NCBI RefSeq assembly: GCF_009766005.1
Contig: NZ_LMUK01000060.1
Coordinates: 318,569 to 382,568, forward strand
Length of the DNA: 64,000 nt
Direction of reading: 5' to 3'
From: Bradyrhizobium sp. S69
GTDB taxonomy: Bacteria > Pseudomonadota > Alphaproteobacteria > Rhizobiales > Xanthobacteraceae
This document shows, piece by piece, positions 7,332-16,829 of the stretch (its first letter is position 1; each line of letters begins with the position of its first letter). Made by a program: the position numbers and the translations under genes. Below the pieces are notes generated by a model that was given only the letters and a program-made list of their open reading frames with translations, was not told the DNA's origin and did no database searches.

Positions 7332-7742
7332 GTCGATGTTTCCTGGCACGCAAGCCGCCCGCGCGCGGCCTGGCCACGCGCGGGCGATCGCTCGCGGCAG
7401 CGAGCGGGTGCAGTTCAATGTTGGGGGGAGGATTTTCGGCGGCAATCGTAAACGGACGCGCCCGCTATGGCAGGCCGACGGCATTACAGATTTTCGGAAT
7501 GATGCAACTATGAGGGTGATTTGCCCGACGGGTCAAGTTGCTTTTCCGGCTGCCGGCGGCCGGTTACTTTGCATGGGGTTGTTTTCGATATTTTGGCGGC
7601 GCGCCCTGTGGAAGGGTGAAGGCCACCACACCGCCATAGGTTCCCTGCATAATTTGTCATTGTTGTTCACACGCCGGTGGCACAAGATCATGTCCGACAT
7701 GATGATGGCCCGATGCCATCAGAACCTTGCGGAGATACCCCT
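7332..7742. other. 411-base divergent intergenic region
   Basis: This separates the minus-strand unknown gene (start 7331) from the plus-strand aminotransferase (start 7743). The segment near 7510-7600 (GGGTGATTTGCCCGACGGG, then a GCATGGGGTTGTTTTCG stretch) resembles sequence I remember next to transposon scars in Bradyrhizobium, but no insertion-sequence ends or transposase remnant are visible. The ribosome site of the aminotransferase (GGAG, 8 nt before ATG) is at the right end. No clear operator was found. Confidence 0.4.
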
Positions 7743-9152
7743 ATGACCTCTCATCCGAACTCGCTCGCGGGTCGTGATATCGCATCCGTCATTCACCCCT
7801 ACACCAACCTGGAGCAGCACAAGATCGTCGGTCCGACCGTGATCGCGAAAGGCGAGGGCGTCTACGTCTATGACGACAGCGGCAAGCGATATCTGGAGGG
7901 GATGGCGGGGCTCTGGAGCACGTCGCTGGGCTTCAGCGAAAAGCGGCTGGTGGAGGCCGCGATGCGCCAGATGGAGAAGCTTCCGACCTATCACATCTTC
8001 AACGGCCGCTCGACCGAGCCGACCATCGAGTTGGCCGAAGCGCTGCTGAAGATCGTGCCCAAGGGGCTCGGCAAGGTGCTGTTTGCGAATTCAGGCTCCG
8101 AGGCCAACGATCAGGCGGCCAAGATCGTCTGGTACTACAACAATGCGATCGGCCGGCCGCGCAAGAAGAAAATCATCAGCCGCGTGCGGGCCTATCACGG
8201 CATCACCGTGTTTGCCGGCAGCATGACGGGTCTGCAGCCGAACCATACTGATTTCGATCTGCCGGTGGGCGGCGTGCTGCGTACCGACTGCCCGAGCCAT
8301 TATCTCTACGGCCTGCCGGGCGAGAGCGAGCAGGCTTTCGTCGATCGGCTGGTCGGCAATCTCGAACAGCTGATCATCCGTGAGGGACCGGACACCATCG
8401 CGGCGTTCATTGCCGAGCCCGTCAATGGCGCCGGCGGCGTCATCGTGCCGCCCCTCGATTACTTTCCCCGCGTGCAGGAGGTGCTGCGTCGCTACGACAT
8501 CCTGTTCATCGCCGATGAAGTGATTTGCGGGTTCGGCCGCACCGGAAAGATGTTCGGCTGCGAGACCTTCGGCATCGAACCCGACATCATGACGGTGGCG
8601 AAGGCGCTGTCTTCGGCTTACCTGCCGATTTCCGCGACCATCATCAGTGACGAGATTGCGGACGCGATCAGCCGTCATTCGGGAAAACTCGGAAACTTCG
8701 CCCATGGTTTTACCTATGCCGGGCATCCGGTGTCCGCGGCGGTCGCCGTCGAGACCCTGAAGATCTATGCCGAGCGCGACATCGTCGGCGAGGTCGGCAA
8801 GGTCGGCCCCTATCTGCAGCAGAAGCTGCAAGGCCTCGCCGACCATCCGCTGGTCGGCGAGACGCGGGGTGTCGGGCTGATCGGTGCGGTTCACATTGTT
8901 GCCGACAAGGCCAATCGCACGCCGCTGCCGCCCGCCGCCGGCATTGGCGCGCTGATCCAGCAGCGCGCGATGGATCGCGGCGTTGTGCTCCGCGCCGCGC
9001 CTGATGCGATATTCATCTGCCCGCCCTTGATCATCACCAAACCTCAGATCGACGAACTGGTGGGCGCGCTGTCGGGGGCGCTCGACGACGGATATCAGGA
9101 GGCGGTGCGTCGCGGGCTGGTCGGCGGCGCCGTTCAGGGCGCCGCATCGTGA
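7743..9152 (+). CDS. Class III pyridoxal-phosphate aminotransferase
   Basis: A 469-residue omega-aminotransferase of fold type I. GSEAND at 118-123 binds the cofactor phosphate, DEV at 258-260 holds the pyridine-ring Asp, and Lys287 (TVAKAL) is the Schiff-base lysine. AYHG at 150-153 stacks on the ring. The family transfers the amino group of omega-amino acids, putrescine, beta-alanine or taurine-like donors to pyruvate or 2-oxoglutarate; the exact donor cannot be read from sequence. The start at 7743 has GGAG 8 nt upstream. The next gene, 40 bases on and on the same strand, is a flavoprotein amine oxidase, so the pair may degrade an amino compound together. Confidence 0.88.
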   Translation: MTSHPNSLAGRDIASVIHPYTNLEQHKIVGPTVIAKGEGVYVYDDSGKRYLEGMAGLWSTSLGFSEKRLVEAAMRQMEKLPTYHIFNGRSTEPTIELAEALLKIVPKGLGKVLFANSGSEANDQAAKIVWYYNNAIGRPRKKKIISRVRAYHGITVFAGSMTGLQPNHTDFDLPVGGVLRTDCPSHYLYGLPGESEQAFVDRLVGNLEQLIIREGPDTIAAFIAEPVNGAGGVIVPPLDYFPRVQEVLRRYDILFIADEVICGFGRTGKMFGCETFGIEPDIMTVAKALSSAYLPISATIISDEIADAISRHSGKLGNFAHGFTYAGHPVSAAVAVETLKIYAERDIVGEVGKVGPYLQQKLQGLADHPLVGETRGVGLIGAVHIVADKANRTPLPPAAGIGALIQQRAMDRGVVLRAAPDAIFICPPLIITKPQIDELVGALSGALDDGYQEAVRRGLVGGAVQGAAS

Positions 9153-9192
9153 GCGTCGGGATGGCAGCCTGACGTTGATGTAAGTTCAAGTG

Positions 9193-10449
9193 ATGACGGA
9201 CGCTGCAACAAGCAACAAAGCGGATGTGATCGTGCTGGGCGCGGGCATCGTCGGCGTGTCGGCGGCCTATGCCGCGCGGCAGCGGGGCCTGTCCGTCATC
9301 CTCGTCGATCGGCGGGAGCCGGGCAGCGAAACCTCCTATGGCAATGCCGGCATTCTCTCCAGCGGTTCGATATCGCCGCTCAACAATCCCTCGCTCTGGA
9401 AGGCGCTGCCAAAATATCTGACCAACCGCCATCCGGCGCTGCGTTGGGATCCGGTCTGGGCGATCAGGAATATCGACTGGGTGGTGCGCTTCCTGGCCAA
9501 CGCCACACCGTCTCGCACCAGGCCACGCGCAACCGCCCTGCACGGGCTGATCGGCGCATCGCTGAAGCTGCATCGCGAATGGATCGTCAAGGCCGACGCC
9601 GCACAGCGCATCCGCGAGACCGGCTGGCTGAAGGCATGGCGCGGCGACGCCGTGGCGGCGGCCAAAGCCGAGCAGGCGCTGCTAGCGGAATATGGCATCG
9701 CAAGCCAGCTGCTAGACCGTCAGGCGATTTCGGCGCTCGAGCCGAACATCCTGCCGGTCTACCAGGTCGGCCTGTTGCACACCCAGACGGCGTCGGTCGA
9801 TTCACCGGGCGCGGTGGTCAAGGCCTATGCGCGGATGTTCGCGGGCTCCGGCGGCGAGGTCAGTCAGTCGGATATCAAGGCCATCGCGCCGGAAGGCGAC
9901 GGCTGGCGCGTGGTGCTGGCGGACGGCGTGATGTCGGCGCGCCATATCGTGGTCGCGCTCGGCCCTTGGTCGGCCGATCTGCTGCGGCCGCTCGGCTATC
10001 GCGTTCCGCTGGCTTTCGAGCGCGGCTACCATCGCGAGTTCAGGCCCAATCCGGTGCGTTCGTTGCAACGCCCGATCCATGACGCCGACGGCAGTTTCCT
10101 GATGACGCCGATGGAGCAGGGCATCCGCGTCACGTCCGGCGTCGAGCTGACGGCCCGCGACGCGCCGTCATCGTTGGTCCAGATCGATGCGGTGGCCGAG
10201 GTCGCGCGCGGCGTGCTCCAATTCGGCGAGACTGTCGGCGAACCCTGGCGCGGGTCGCGGCCGACGCTGCCGGATAGTTTGCCGATGATCGGGCCGGCGC
10301 CACGGCATTCCGGCCTGTGGCTCGCTTTCGGCAACCAGCACATCGGCTTCACCACGGGCCCCGCCACCGGCGCTGCGATCGCGGCGATGATCGCCGGAGC
10401 GGAGCCGTCCTTCGATGTGGCGGCGTTCTCGCCGAGCCGCTATCTCTAA
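9193..10449 (+). CDS. FAD-dependent oxidoreductase, DadA/DAO family
   Basis: A 418-residue flavoprotein. LGAGIVGVSAAY near residues 15-26 is the dinucleotide-binding loop, ETSYGNAG near 47-54 is the usual flavin contact of D-amino-acid dehydrogenases, and GLWLAFGNQHIGFTTGPATG near the end closes the FAD site. The family oxidises D-amino acids or secondary amines to oxo acids and passes electrons to the respiratory chain. A GTG directly before ATG 9193 is an alternative start. It follows the aminotransferase with a 40-base gap and is probably cotranscribed. Substrate is not determined. Confidence 0.85.
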   Translation: MTDAATSNKADVIVLGAGIVGVSAAYAARQRGLSVILVDRREPGSETSYGNAGILSSGSISPLNNPSLWKALPKYLTNRHPALRWDPVWAIRNIDWVVRFLANATPSRTRPRATALHGLIGASLKLHREWIVKADAAQRIRETGWLKAWRGDAVAAAKAEQALLAEYGIASQLLDRQAISALEPNILPVYQVGLLHTQTASVDSPGAVVKAYARMFAGSGGEVSQSDIKAIAPEGDGWRVVLADGVMSARHIVVALGPWSADLLRPLGYRVPLAFERGYHREFRPNPVRSLQRPIHDADGSFLMTPMEQGIRVTSGVELTARDAPSSLVQIDAVAEVARGVLQFGETVGEPWRGSRPTLPDSLPMIGPAPRHSGLWLAFGNQHIGFTTGPATGAAIAAMIAGAEPSFDVAAFSPSRYL

Positions 10450-10637
10450 GACTATCGCGATTATTTTGCGCGGCTCTCGACCACCTTGCGGCAGCTATCG
10501 CTGAGCCGTCGCCCACAACAATGTTGGATTTGTACTGATAGCACCGACTCAAACCTTTGTGATCGGACGGGCTGCGTTTTCCAATAAGCTCAAATGTCTG
10601 TAACTCTGGAGTTCAGATCCAATCTGGAGAATCTGGG

Positions 10638-11135
10638 ATGAATGTCGCTATGCTGAAAGCCGTTGCCGTCGGCCTGTTCTGTTTGATGAGCGTTACTTCC
10701 ATGGCCCGCGCCGAGGTGGTGTCTCTTGCCGGGACCTGGACCCTGGTTGCGGCCGACGTGCTGCATGCCGACGGCACACGGGGCCCCGACTATGGCGCCG
10801 CGCCCAGGGGCTTGCTGATGATCGACGCGCAAGGACGTTACTCGCTGCAGATATTCAAGGCCGAGCGACCGCGTTTCGCGTCGGGCGACAAGCAGACGGC
10901 GGCGCCGGGCGAGTACCAGGCGGCCGTGATGGGTTCGAGCACCCACTTTGGCACAATCGTTGTCGAGCCTGCCGCCGGCAAGATCACGTTCAGAATCGAA
11001 AACGCATCCTTCCCCAATTGGGAGGGAACCGAGCAGAAGCGCAGCTTCGAGTTGAGCGGCGATGAACTTAGCTACCGCGTACCGCCGCGGCCGGACGGGA
11101 ACATCCCGATCTCGGTCTGGCGCCGGCTGAAATAG
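10638..11135 (+). CDS. Secreted lipocalin-like domain protein
   Basis: A 165-residue exported protein. Residues 1-25 are a signal peptide ending ARA. The mature part begins SLAGTWTLVAADV, the first strand of the lipocalin-like family (PF13924-type), followed by GLLMIDAQGRYSLQI and FELSGDELSYRVPP strands. The family has a small beta-barrel with no assigned reaction. GGAG lies 8 nt before the ATG. It appears to be a single-gene unit. Confidence 0.75.
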   Translation: MNVAMLKAVAVGLFCLMSVTSMARAEVVSLAGTWTLVAADVLHADGTRGPDYGAAPRGLLMIDAQGRYSLQIFKAERPRFASGDKQTAAPGEYQAAVMGSSTHFGTIVVEPAAGKITFRIENASFPNWEGTEQKRSFELSGDELSYRVPPRPDGNIPISVWRRLK

Positions 11136-11196
11136 GGTGGCCGGCAGGTCAAACCGTCGCAGTTCGATCATCATCTGATTTTCTGCCGCAGCCGTA

Positions 11197-11224
11197 TGTT
11201 ATAAAGCCACTTGTTATAAAGCCA
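11197..11224. repeat. Direct repeat upstream of cyclase gene
   Basis: TGTTATAAAGCCA occurs twice (11197-11209 and 11212-11224) with a 15-base period, 60 bases before the cyclase start. It could be a tandem regulator site or a recent slip duplication; no promoter call is possible. Confidence 0.6.
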
Positions 11225-11284
11225 TGGGATCATGCCGGCCGGCCACGTACCGTGTCGGCAGCCGGTTCAGGAACGCGGGAAGAT

Positions 11285-13129
11285 ATGGAAAGACGCCTCG
11301 CCGCCATCGTCTGCGCTGATGTCGCCGGCTACTCGCGCATGATGGGGGGCGACGAGGAGGGGACGCACGCCACGTTCAAGGCGCATCGGAGCGCGATCTA
11401 TCCGATCATCCTCAATCATGGCGGTCGGGTCGTGAAGAACACCGGGGACGGATTCCTGCTGGAGTTCCCGAGCGTGGTCGGGGCCGTCAAGGCCGCGATC
11501 GCGATGCAGATGCTGATGGCTGAGCGGAATAACCACCTTCCCGCCGATCGCGCCATGCAATTCCGTCTCGGCGTTCACATGGGCGATGTGATGGCCGACG
11601 AAGACGAGGTGTTCGGGGACGGCGTCAACATCGCCGTCCGCCTCGAAGCGGTGGCTGCCCCCGGTGGCGTGGCGGTTTCGGCAAAGGCCTATCACGAGGC
11701 CGGCAAGCATCTCGGCGCCGTCCTGATCGAGGCCGGCAGTCACCGTTTCAAGAATATCGACGAACCGGTCCATGTCTGGACCTGGGAGCCGGCCGGCGCC
11801 GAAACGACCGGCCGGGAGATCAGGACCTCGAAGGATATGTCGAGCCTGGCCGCGCAATATCGCACGGCGATCGTGGGCGTGCTGCCGTTCGCCAATCTCA
11901 GCGACAGCGCCGACGAATATTTTTCCGATGGTCTGACCGAGGATTTGATTCACGCGCTTTCATTGCAATCGTTCTATCGGGTGCTGAGCCGCAATTCGAC
12001 ATTCTCCTTCAAAGGCAACCAGCAGAGCACGCGCCTGATCGCGCGGGAGATCGACGCGACCTATTTGATCCAGGGCTCGGTGCGGCGAGCCGGAAGCAAG
12101 ATTCGCGTCACCGCCGAACTGATCGCGCCGGAAAGCGGCGAGCAATTGTGGACCGGCCGATATGACCGGGACATGGGCGAGCTGTTCGCGATGCAGGATG
12201 AAATCACTACCAGCCTGTCCGCCGCGATCGCCGCCGAGATCTATCGCGCGGAAGCTTCCGCGCCGTCGCGCTCGCCGTCGAACGATGTCACCGCGTGGGA
12301 CAGGTTCCTCAAGGGCCTGTCGCATTATTATCTGCAGACCAGAGCCGATTTCGAAACTGCGATCGGCCTGTTCGAGGAGGCGATCGCGCTCGATCCGACG
12401 CTTTCGATTGCGCGAGCTTATCTCAGCCTCATCCAGGTCCAGGCCGTGCAGTTCGGCTGGATCAAGAGCACCCGCGAATTATGGGCGGCGTCGATGAGCC
12501 ACGCCGAGAGCGCGGTGCGGCTCGATCCCCGTTCGTCCTTTGCTTATTCACTGCTGTCTTATTTGCACGCGATGGAAGGGCACTTTGAGGCGGCGATGGA
12601 CGCCTCGCAGCGCGCGGTCAAGCTCAACCCCTACGATATGGGCGCGCGCGGCGTTCTCGGGATATGTCATCTCGTGAGCGGCGAGCATCGGCAGGCCATC
12701 GAGCTGTTTTCGGTGGCGGCGCAGCAGGGCAACTCCGATCCGAGATACCGGTGGGCGGCGTTGAACGCGTTCAGCCATTACCTTCTCGGCCAATATGACG
12801 CCTCGCTGTCATGGGCGCGCGAAGCTCTGTACGTGAACCCCGGACATCTTCAGGTCCTGGCGCTGCGAACGGCGGCTTTGGCGCAATTGGGGCGGTCGGA
12901 GGAAGCGGTAAAAGCGGTCGAAGTCCTGCTCGGCCATTTTCCGCAATTCACCGTCGAACGGCATCTGAAGAATTTCCGCTGGAAGCTGCCCGGCGACACC
13001 GCCCATTATCGCGACGGACTTCTGAAAGCCGGCGTGCCGCTGGGCGAGCCGGTCTATGGCATCGAGGCCGTCGCCTCGAATATACGCGCCCTTCGTCCCG
13101 CGGGCAGGACGCGGCCGTCGCAAGGCTGA
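11285..13129 (+). CDS. Class III adenylate/guanylate cyclase with TolB-like and TPR regions
   Basis: A 614-residue cytoplasmic protein. Residues 4-165 form a class III cyclase domain with both metal aspartates (Asp12 in CADVAGYS, Asp55 in NTGDGF) and the FGDGVNIAVRLE segment that supplies the transition-state Asn and Arg, so it is likely active. Residues 190-300 (VLPFANLSD, EYFSDGLTEDL, GSVRRAG) match the TolB-like N-terminal domain, and 340-600 contain TPR helices. This cyclase-TolB-TPR layout is frequent and multi-copy in rhizobia. ATG 11285 starts the usual MERRLAAI and follows GGGAAG; a GTG 33 bases earlier is possible. Input signal unknown. Confidence 0.88.
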   Translation: MERRLAAIVCADVAGYSRMMGGDEEGTHATFKAHRSAIYPIILNHGGRVVKNTGDGFLLEFPSVVGAVKAAIAMQMLMAERNNHLPADRAMQFRLGVHMGDVMADEDEVFGDGVNIAVRLEAVAAPGGVAVSAKAYHEAGKHLGAVLIEAGSHRFKNIDEPVHVWTWEPAGAETTGREIRTSKDMSSLAAQYRTAIVGVLPFANLSDSADEYFSDGLTEDLIHALSLQSFYRVLSRNSTFSFKGNQQSTRLIAREIDATYLIQGSVRRAGSKIRVTAELIAPESGEQLWTGRYDRDMGELFAMQDEITTSLSAAIAAEIYRAEASAPSRSPSNDVTAWDRFLKGLSHYYLQTRADFETAIGLFEEAIALDPTLSIARAYLSLIQVQAVQFGWIKSTRELWAASMSHAESAVRLDPRSSFAYSLLSYLHAMEGHFEAAMDASQRAVKLNPYDMGARGVLGICHLVSGEHRQAIELFSVAAQQGNSDPRYRWAALNAFSHYLLGQYDASLSWAREALYVNPGHLQVLALRTAALAQLGRSEEAVKAVEVLLGHFPQFTVERHLKNFRWKLPGDTAHYRDGLLKAGVPLGEPVYGIEAVASNIRALRPAGRTRPSQG

Positions 13130-13157
13130 GCGAGGCGCGCCGCATGAGCTTTACCTA

Positions 13158-13832
13158 ATGAGTTTTACCTACGTCATTCCCGACATTCACGGCAGAATCG
13201 ATCTGCTGCGCGACGGTTTTGCCGGGATCGTCGGGCACGCCGCCGGCCGGCTCGGCACCATCGTGACGCTCGGCGATTATGTCGACAAGGGGCCGGACAG
13301 CAAGGCGGTGATCGATTTCCTACTGGCAGGACCGCCGCGTGGGTGGTCGTTCTTTCCGCTCAAGGGCAATCATGACGCGATGATGGTCGAGGCGCTGCGC
13401 GACCCCTCCCGCCTGCCATATTGGCTGGAGCGCGGCGGTGAAACCGCACTCAAATCATATGGCGGCGATCCGTCGAAGGTTGCGCCGCGCGATATCGAAT
13501 GGCTGGACCGGCTTGCCCTGATGCACGTCGACCGCCAGCGGATCTACGTGCATGCCGGCCTCGATCCGGAATTGCCGCTCGACCGGCAAACCGAAAAGAC
13601 GCTGTTGTGGAAGCGCTATCCGGAAGGATATGCCGCGGGCTTCGGCGACCATCATGTCGTGCATGGCCACGATTCTTTTGCCGACGGGCCGAAATTGTAC
13701 GAGGGCCGCAGCAACCTCGACACCCGCGCCTGGAAAACCGGTCGCTTCGTGATCGCGGTGTTCGATGACGACGAACCTGGCGGCCCGATCGATTTCCTGA
13801 CGGTGCAGGGACCAGCCCATAGCCCGGGTTAA
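13158..13832 (+). CDS. Serine/threonine-type metallophosphatase
   Basis: A 224-residue enzyme of the calcineurin-like fold, PPP branch. The motifs are in order: PDIHG (7-11), GDYVDKG (about 36-42), GNHD (about 68-71), HAGL (about 132-135) and VHGH (about 166-169); together they form the two-metal site. Relatives hydrolyse phosphoserine/threonine or diadenosine tetraphosphate. The start is unusual: ATGAGCTTTACCTA at 13144-13157 is repeated as the true start ATGAGTTTTACCTA at 13158, so a five-codon mini-frame ends on the start codon (TAATG). It ends one base before the convergent helicase gene. Confidence 0.85.
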   Translation: MSFTYVIPDIHGRIDLLRDGFAGIVGHAAGRLGTIVTLGDYVDKGPDSKAVIDFLLAGPPRGWSFFPLKGNHDAMMVEALRDPSRLPYWLERGGETALKSYGGDPSKVAPRDIEWLDRLALMHVDRQRIYVHAGLDPELPLDRQTEKTLLWKRYPEGYAAGFGDHHVVHGHDSFADGPKLYEGRSNLDTRAWKTGRFVIAVFDDDEPGGPIDFLTVQGPAHSPG

Positions 13833-13833
13833 T

Positions 13834-15900
13834 CTATCGCCACATGCCGCGCATCCGCGCGCCGACGTCGATTCGCGGTCCCATGCTGCGCGCGGATTGG
13901 GCCGCAGCCTGGGCCGGCCAACTGGCGCGCTCGAACAGGCCGAGCAATCGTTCCGGAATGAAGCGGGTCCGCGAGGCGTAGACGTGACGGTCGCCTTGCG
14001 CGGCCTGGCCGTGGGTGAAGAAGCGCTGCGGCACGACCAAATGCAGATCGTCCTTGGCGCGTGTCATGGCCACGTATAATAGCCGCCGCTCCTCCTCGAG
14101 TTCGGCGGAGGTGCCGACGCCGAGATCGGAGGGCATGCAGCCATCGACCACATTCAGCACATAGACCGATTTCCATTCCTGGCCCTTGGCCGAATGAATC
14201 GTGGACAGGATCAAATAATCCTCGTCGAGCAGGGGAACGCCGGCCTGGTCGCTGGTCGCATCCGGCGGATCGAGCGTGAGTTCGGTGAGGAAACGCTCGC
14301 GCGACGGATAGCCGCTTGCGATCTGCTCCAGCTGAATGAGGTCGGCCTTTCGCGTCTCCGCTTCCTCATGGATACGATCGAGATGCGGCTCGTACCACAG
14401 CCGCGCCCGCTCGAGATCGGCTGGCCATTCCGAATAGCGCAGATCGGCAACGGTCTGCGTAAAGGATTTCCAATCGGCGCCGGCGCGGGGCGGCGAGGGC
14501 AGCTTGCACAGCGCATCAATCGGATCGGAGGCTTCCGCCATCTGGTCGAGGATGCGCTGCGCCGAAGCAGGACCTATGCCCGGCAACAGATGCAGCACCC
14601 TGAAACCGGCGACGCGGTCGCGCGGGTTTTCGATCAGGCGCAGCAACGCCAGTACGTCCTTGACATGGGCGGCGTCGAGGAATTTCAGGCCGCCGAATTT
14701 CACGAACGGAATGTTGCGGCGGGTCAATTCGACTTCCAGCGGACCGCTGTGCGATGACGCGCGAAACAGCACGGCCTGTTGCTTGAGCAGCGCGCCGCCT
14801 TCCCGGTTTTCCAGCACGCGTTCGACGATGTAACGCGCCTGATCGGTTTCGTCGCGCACCGTGACCAGGCGAGGCTTGTCCGACGAGGTCCGCTCGGTCC
14901 ACAGGTTCTTGGTAAAACGTTCCCTGGCGAGATCGATCACGCCGTTGGCCGCCGACAGGATCGGCTGCGTCGAGCGGTAGTTGCGGTCCAGCGTGATGAT
15001 CTCGGCGCGCGGCGTGAACTGGTCCGGAAAATCCAGGATGTTGCGCACGGTCGCGGCCCGGAACGAATAGATCGACTGCGCGTCGTCGCCGACCACCGTC
15101 AGTCCGCGACCGCCCGGCCGCAGCGCCAGCAGGATCGAGGATTGGATACGGTTGGTGTCCTGGTATTCGTCGACCAGCACGTGGTCGAAGCGGCCGCCGA
15201 TATCATCGGCAATCGCCGCTTCCGACATCATCTGCGCCCAATACAGCAGCAGATCGTCGTAATCGAGCACGTTCTGCGCCTGCTTGGCCTCGACATAGGC
15301 GGCGAATAATTGCTTGAGCTCGTTGCTCCACCCCGAACACCACGGAAAGAATTTTCCGAGCACCTGTTCGATCGGCGCCTCGGTATTGACGCAGCGCGAA
15401 TAGATCGAGAGGCAGGTTCCCTTGGTCGGAAACCGGCTTTCGGTTTTCGACAGGCCGAGTTCGTGGCGGGCGAGATTGATCAGGTCGCCAGAATCTTCCC
15501 TGTCATGGATGGTGAAGGCGGGATCGACCCCGATCTGCTCGGCATATTCGCGCAATAATCGCGCGCCGATGCCGTGAAACGTGCCGGCCCAGCTCAGCGC
15601 GTCGGTCATGATGCCGGCCTTGTCGCCCAACACCTTGCGGGCGATTCGCTCGATCCGGCGCGACATTTCGGACGCCGCGCGCCGGGAAAAGGTCATTAAA
15701 AGGATGCGGCGCGGATCGGCATTGTTGACGATGAGATGCGCCACCCGATGCGCCAGCGTGTTGGTCTTGCCGGATCCGGCGCCGGCGATCACCAGCAGCG
15801 GCGTGCCGACATGGCCATCGGCCGTGACGCCGTGCTCGACCGCGCGGCGCTGTTGCGGATTGAGCGTATCCAGATATGGAGCGGTCAACGCAGCCAGCAC
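13834..15900 (-). CDS. UvrD/Rep-family ATP-dependent DNA helicase
   Basis: A 688-residue superfamily 1A helicase. Visible motifs, in order: GAGSGKTNT (Walker A), LVDEYQDTN (motif II), VVGDDAQSIYSFR (motif III), LDRNYRS (motif IV), STIHSAKGQEWKSVYV (motif V) and EERRLLYVAMTRAK (motif VI). It unwinds DNA 3' to 5' in repair or replication restart. GTG at 15900 is preferred because AAGGGGGA lies about 6 nt upstream; an ATG six codons earlier (15918) has no ribosome site. The C-terminus is shorter than UvrD itself. It stands alone, convergent with the phosphatase gene. Confidence 0.9.
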   Translation of the reverse strand: MLAALTAPYLDTLNPQQRRAVEHGVTADGHVGTPLLVIAGAGSGKTNTLAHRVAHLIVNNADPRRILLMTFSRRAASEMSRRIERIARKVLGDKAGIMTDALSWAGTFHGIGARLLREYAEQIGVDPAFTIHDREDSGDLINLARHELGLSKTESRFPTKGTCLSIYSRCVNTEAPIEQVLGKFFPWCSGWSNELKQLFAAYVEAKQAQNVLDYDDLLLYWAQMMSEAAIADDIGGRFDHVLVDEYQDTNRIQSSILLALRPGGRGLTVVGDDAQSIYSFRAATVRNILDFPDQFTPRAEIITLDRNYRSTQPILSAANGVIDLARERFTKNLWTERTSSDKPRLVTVRDETDQARYIVERVLENREGGALLKQQAVLFRASSHSGPLEVELTRRNIPFVKFGGLKFLDAAHVKDVLALLRLIENPRDRVAGFRVLHLLPGIGPASAQRILDQMAEASDPIDALCKLPSPPRAGADWKSFTQTVADLRYSEWPADLERARLWYEPHLDRIHEEAETRKADLIQLEQIASGYPSRERFLTELTLDPPDATSDQAGVPLLDEDYLILSTIHSAKGQEWKSVYVLNVVDGCMPSDLGVGTSAELEEERRLLYVAMTRAKDDLHLVVPQRFFTHGQAAQGDRHVYASRTRFIPERLLGLFERASWPAQAAAQSARSMGPRIDVGARMRGMWR

Positions 15901-16106
15901 GAGCAGTCCCCCTTGCATGCAGGACGCCCGGCGATTTGTCCGTCACCGCAACGAGATCGTCATTCGATTGGCGACTCATCGGTGGCTTCGCGCGTCTTCG
16001 GCGATTCTTTCATTGAAAAATGAACAAATCAAGAACTTGATAGCGCCAGGCGGAGAGACCGCTGCGCGTGGTTCCGATGTTGGTCGGGGCGGCCCGCTGA
16101 CAGGCG

Positions 16107-16808
16107 TTAAGCCTGCGTCAGATTGTAGTGCCGCACGATCCGGAATTGCGAATGGGAATCGCTCTGGCGGAACAGCGCCAGCCGATCGACCGCGAGCGAA
16201 TGCATGTCGAGCGCCGCAAAGCGCTGCCGCAGGATCGCCAGCACTGCTTCATGCCGTTGTGCCGGAAGTCTGCCCGTCAGTGTCATATGGAAGCGAAACT
16301 CTTCCATCACGTAAGGATATCCCCAGCGATCGAGATAGTCGCGCTGGCGCGGCGTCAGCCGCTCCGGATTGCGCCGCGCACGATCTTTTGTGGTGAGCGG
16401 CGCGCGGAAGTCATCGAATCGGCTGACCGCATCGGCGGCCAATGCCTGCAGTTCAGCGAAGGGCTGCGATGGCACGATGGCGATGAAATCGCCGATCGCG
16501 CCGACGACGGGCGCTATCACCGGGATAGGCCGGGGCATGGCTGCAAACTCCGCGCAAGCGGCAAGCAATTCGGCCTCGGTCTTGCCGTCAGCCAGTATGA
16601 ACGGCGCCTTCAGCGTGGCGTGAAAGCCGTATTTGCGTGGGTCCTGTGCCAGTTCGCCCCAATCCGGCAAGGCCTGCTCGATATCGACGGGAAACCGCAA
16701 GGTCTTGTGGCTGAAGGCGTCATAACCCAGCAGATGCGCGCCGAAGCGACCGAGTTCACTTCGGGGTGCGGGGGCATAATAGAGCGCATAGCGCGGCGTA
16801 TTGGTCAT
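16107..16808 (-). CDS. 2H phosphoesterase of phosphonate operons (DUF1045)
   Basis: A 233-residue protein of the DUF1045 family (TIGR03223, putative phosphonate metabolism protein). Two H-x-T motifs, FHATLKAPF (about 58-66) and FHMTLTGRL (about 180-188), mark the 2H phosphoesterase fold, whose members open cyclic phosphates. No metallo-type PhnP is present in the locus, so this protein may perform the PhnP step on ribose 1,2-cyclic phosphate 5-phosphate; that is inference. It follows the phnM paralogue by 21 bases on the minus strand and ends that operon. ATG 16808 and an earlier GTG at 16817 are both possible starts. Confidence 0.8.
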   Translation of the reverse strand: MTNTPRYALYYAPAPRSELGRFGAHLLGYDAFSHKTLRFPVDIEQALPDWGELAQDPRKYGFHATLKAPFILADGKTEAELLAACAEFAAMPRPIPVIAPVVGAIGDFIAIVPSQPFAELQALAADAVSRFDDFRAPLTTKDRARRNPERLTPRQRDYLDRWGYPYVMEEFRFHMTLTGRLPAQRHEAVLAILRQRFAALDMHSLAVDRLALFRQSDSHSQFRIVRHYNLTQA

Positions 16809-16829
16809 GATTGTCACAATAGAGTGCGA

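Noticed and set aside
7500..7620. Insertion-sequence remnant
   Set aside because: The stretch resembles sequence I remember from Bradyrhizobium transposon scars, but no terminal repeats or transposase fragment can be shown.
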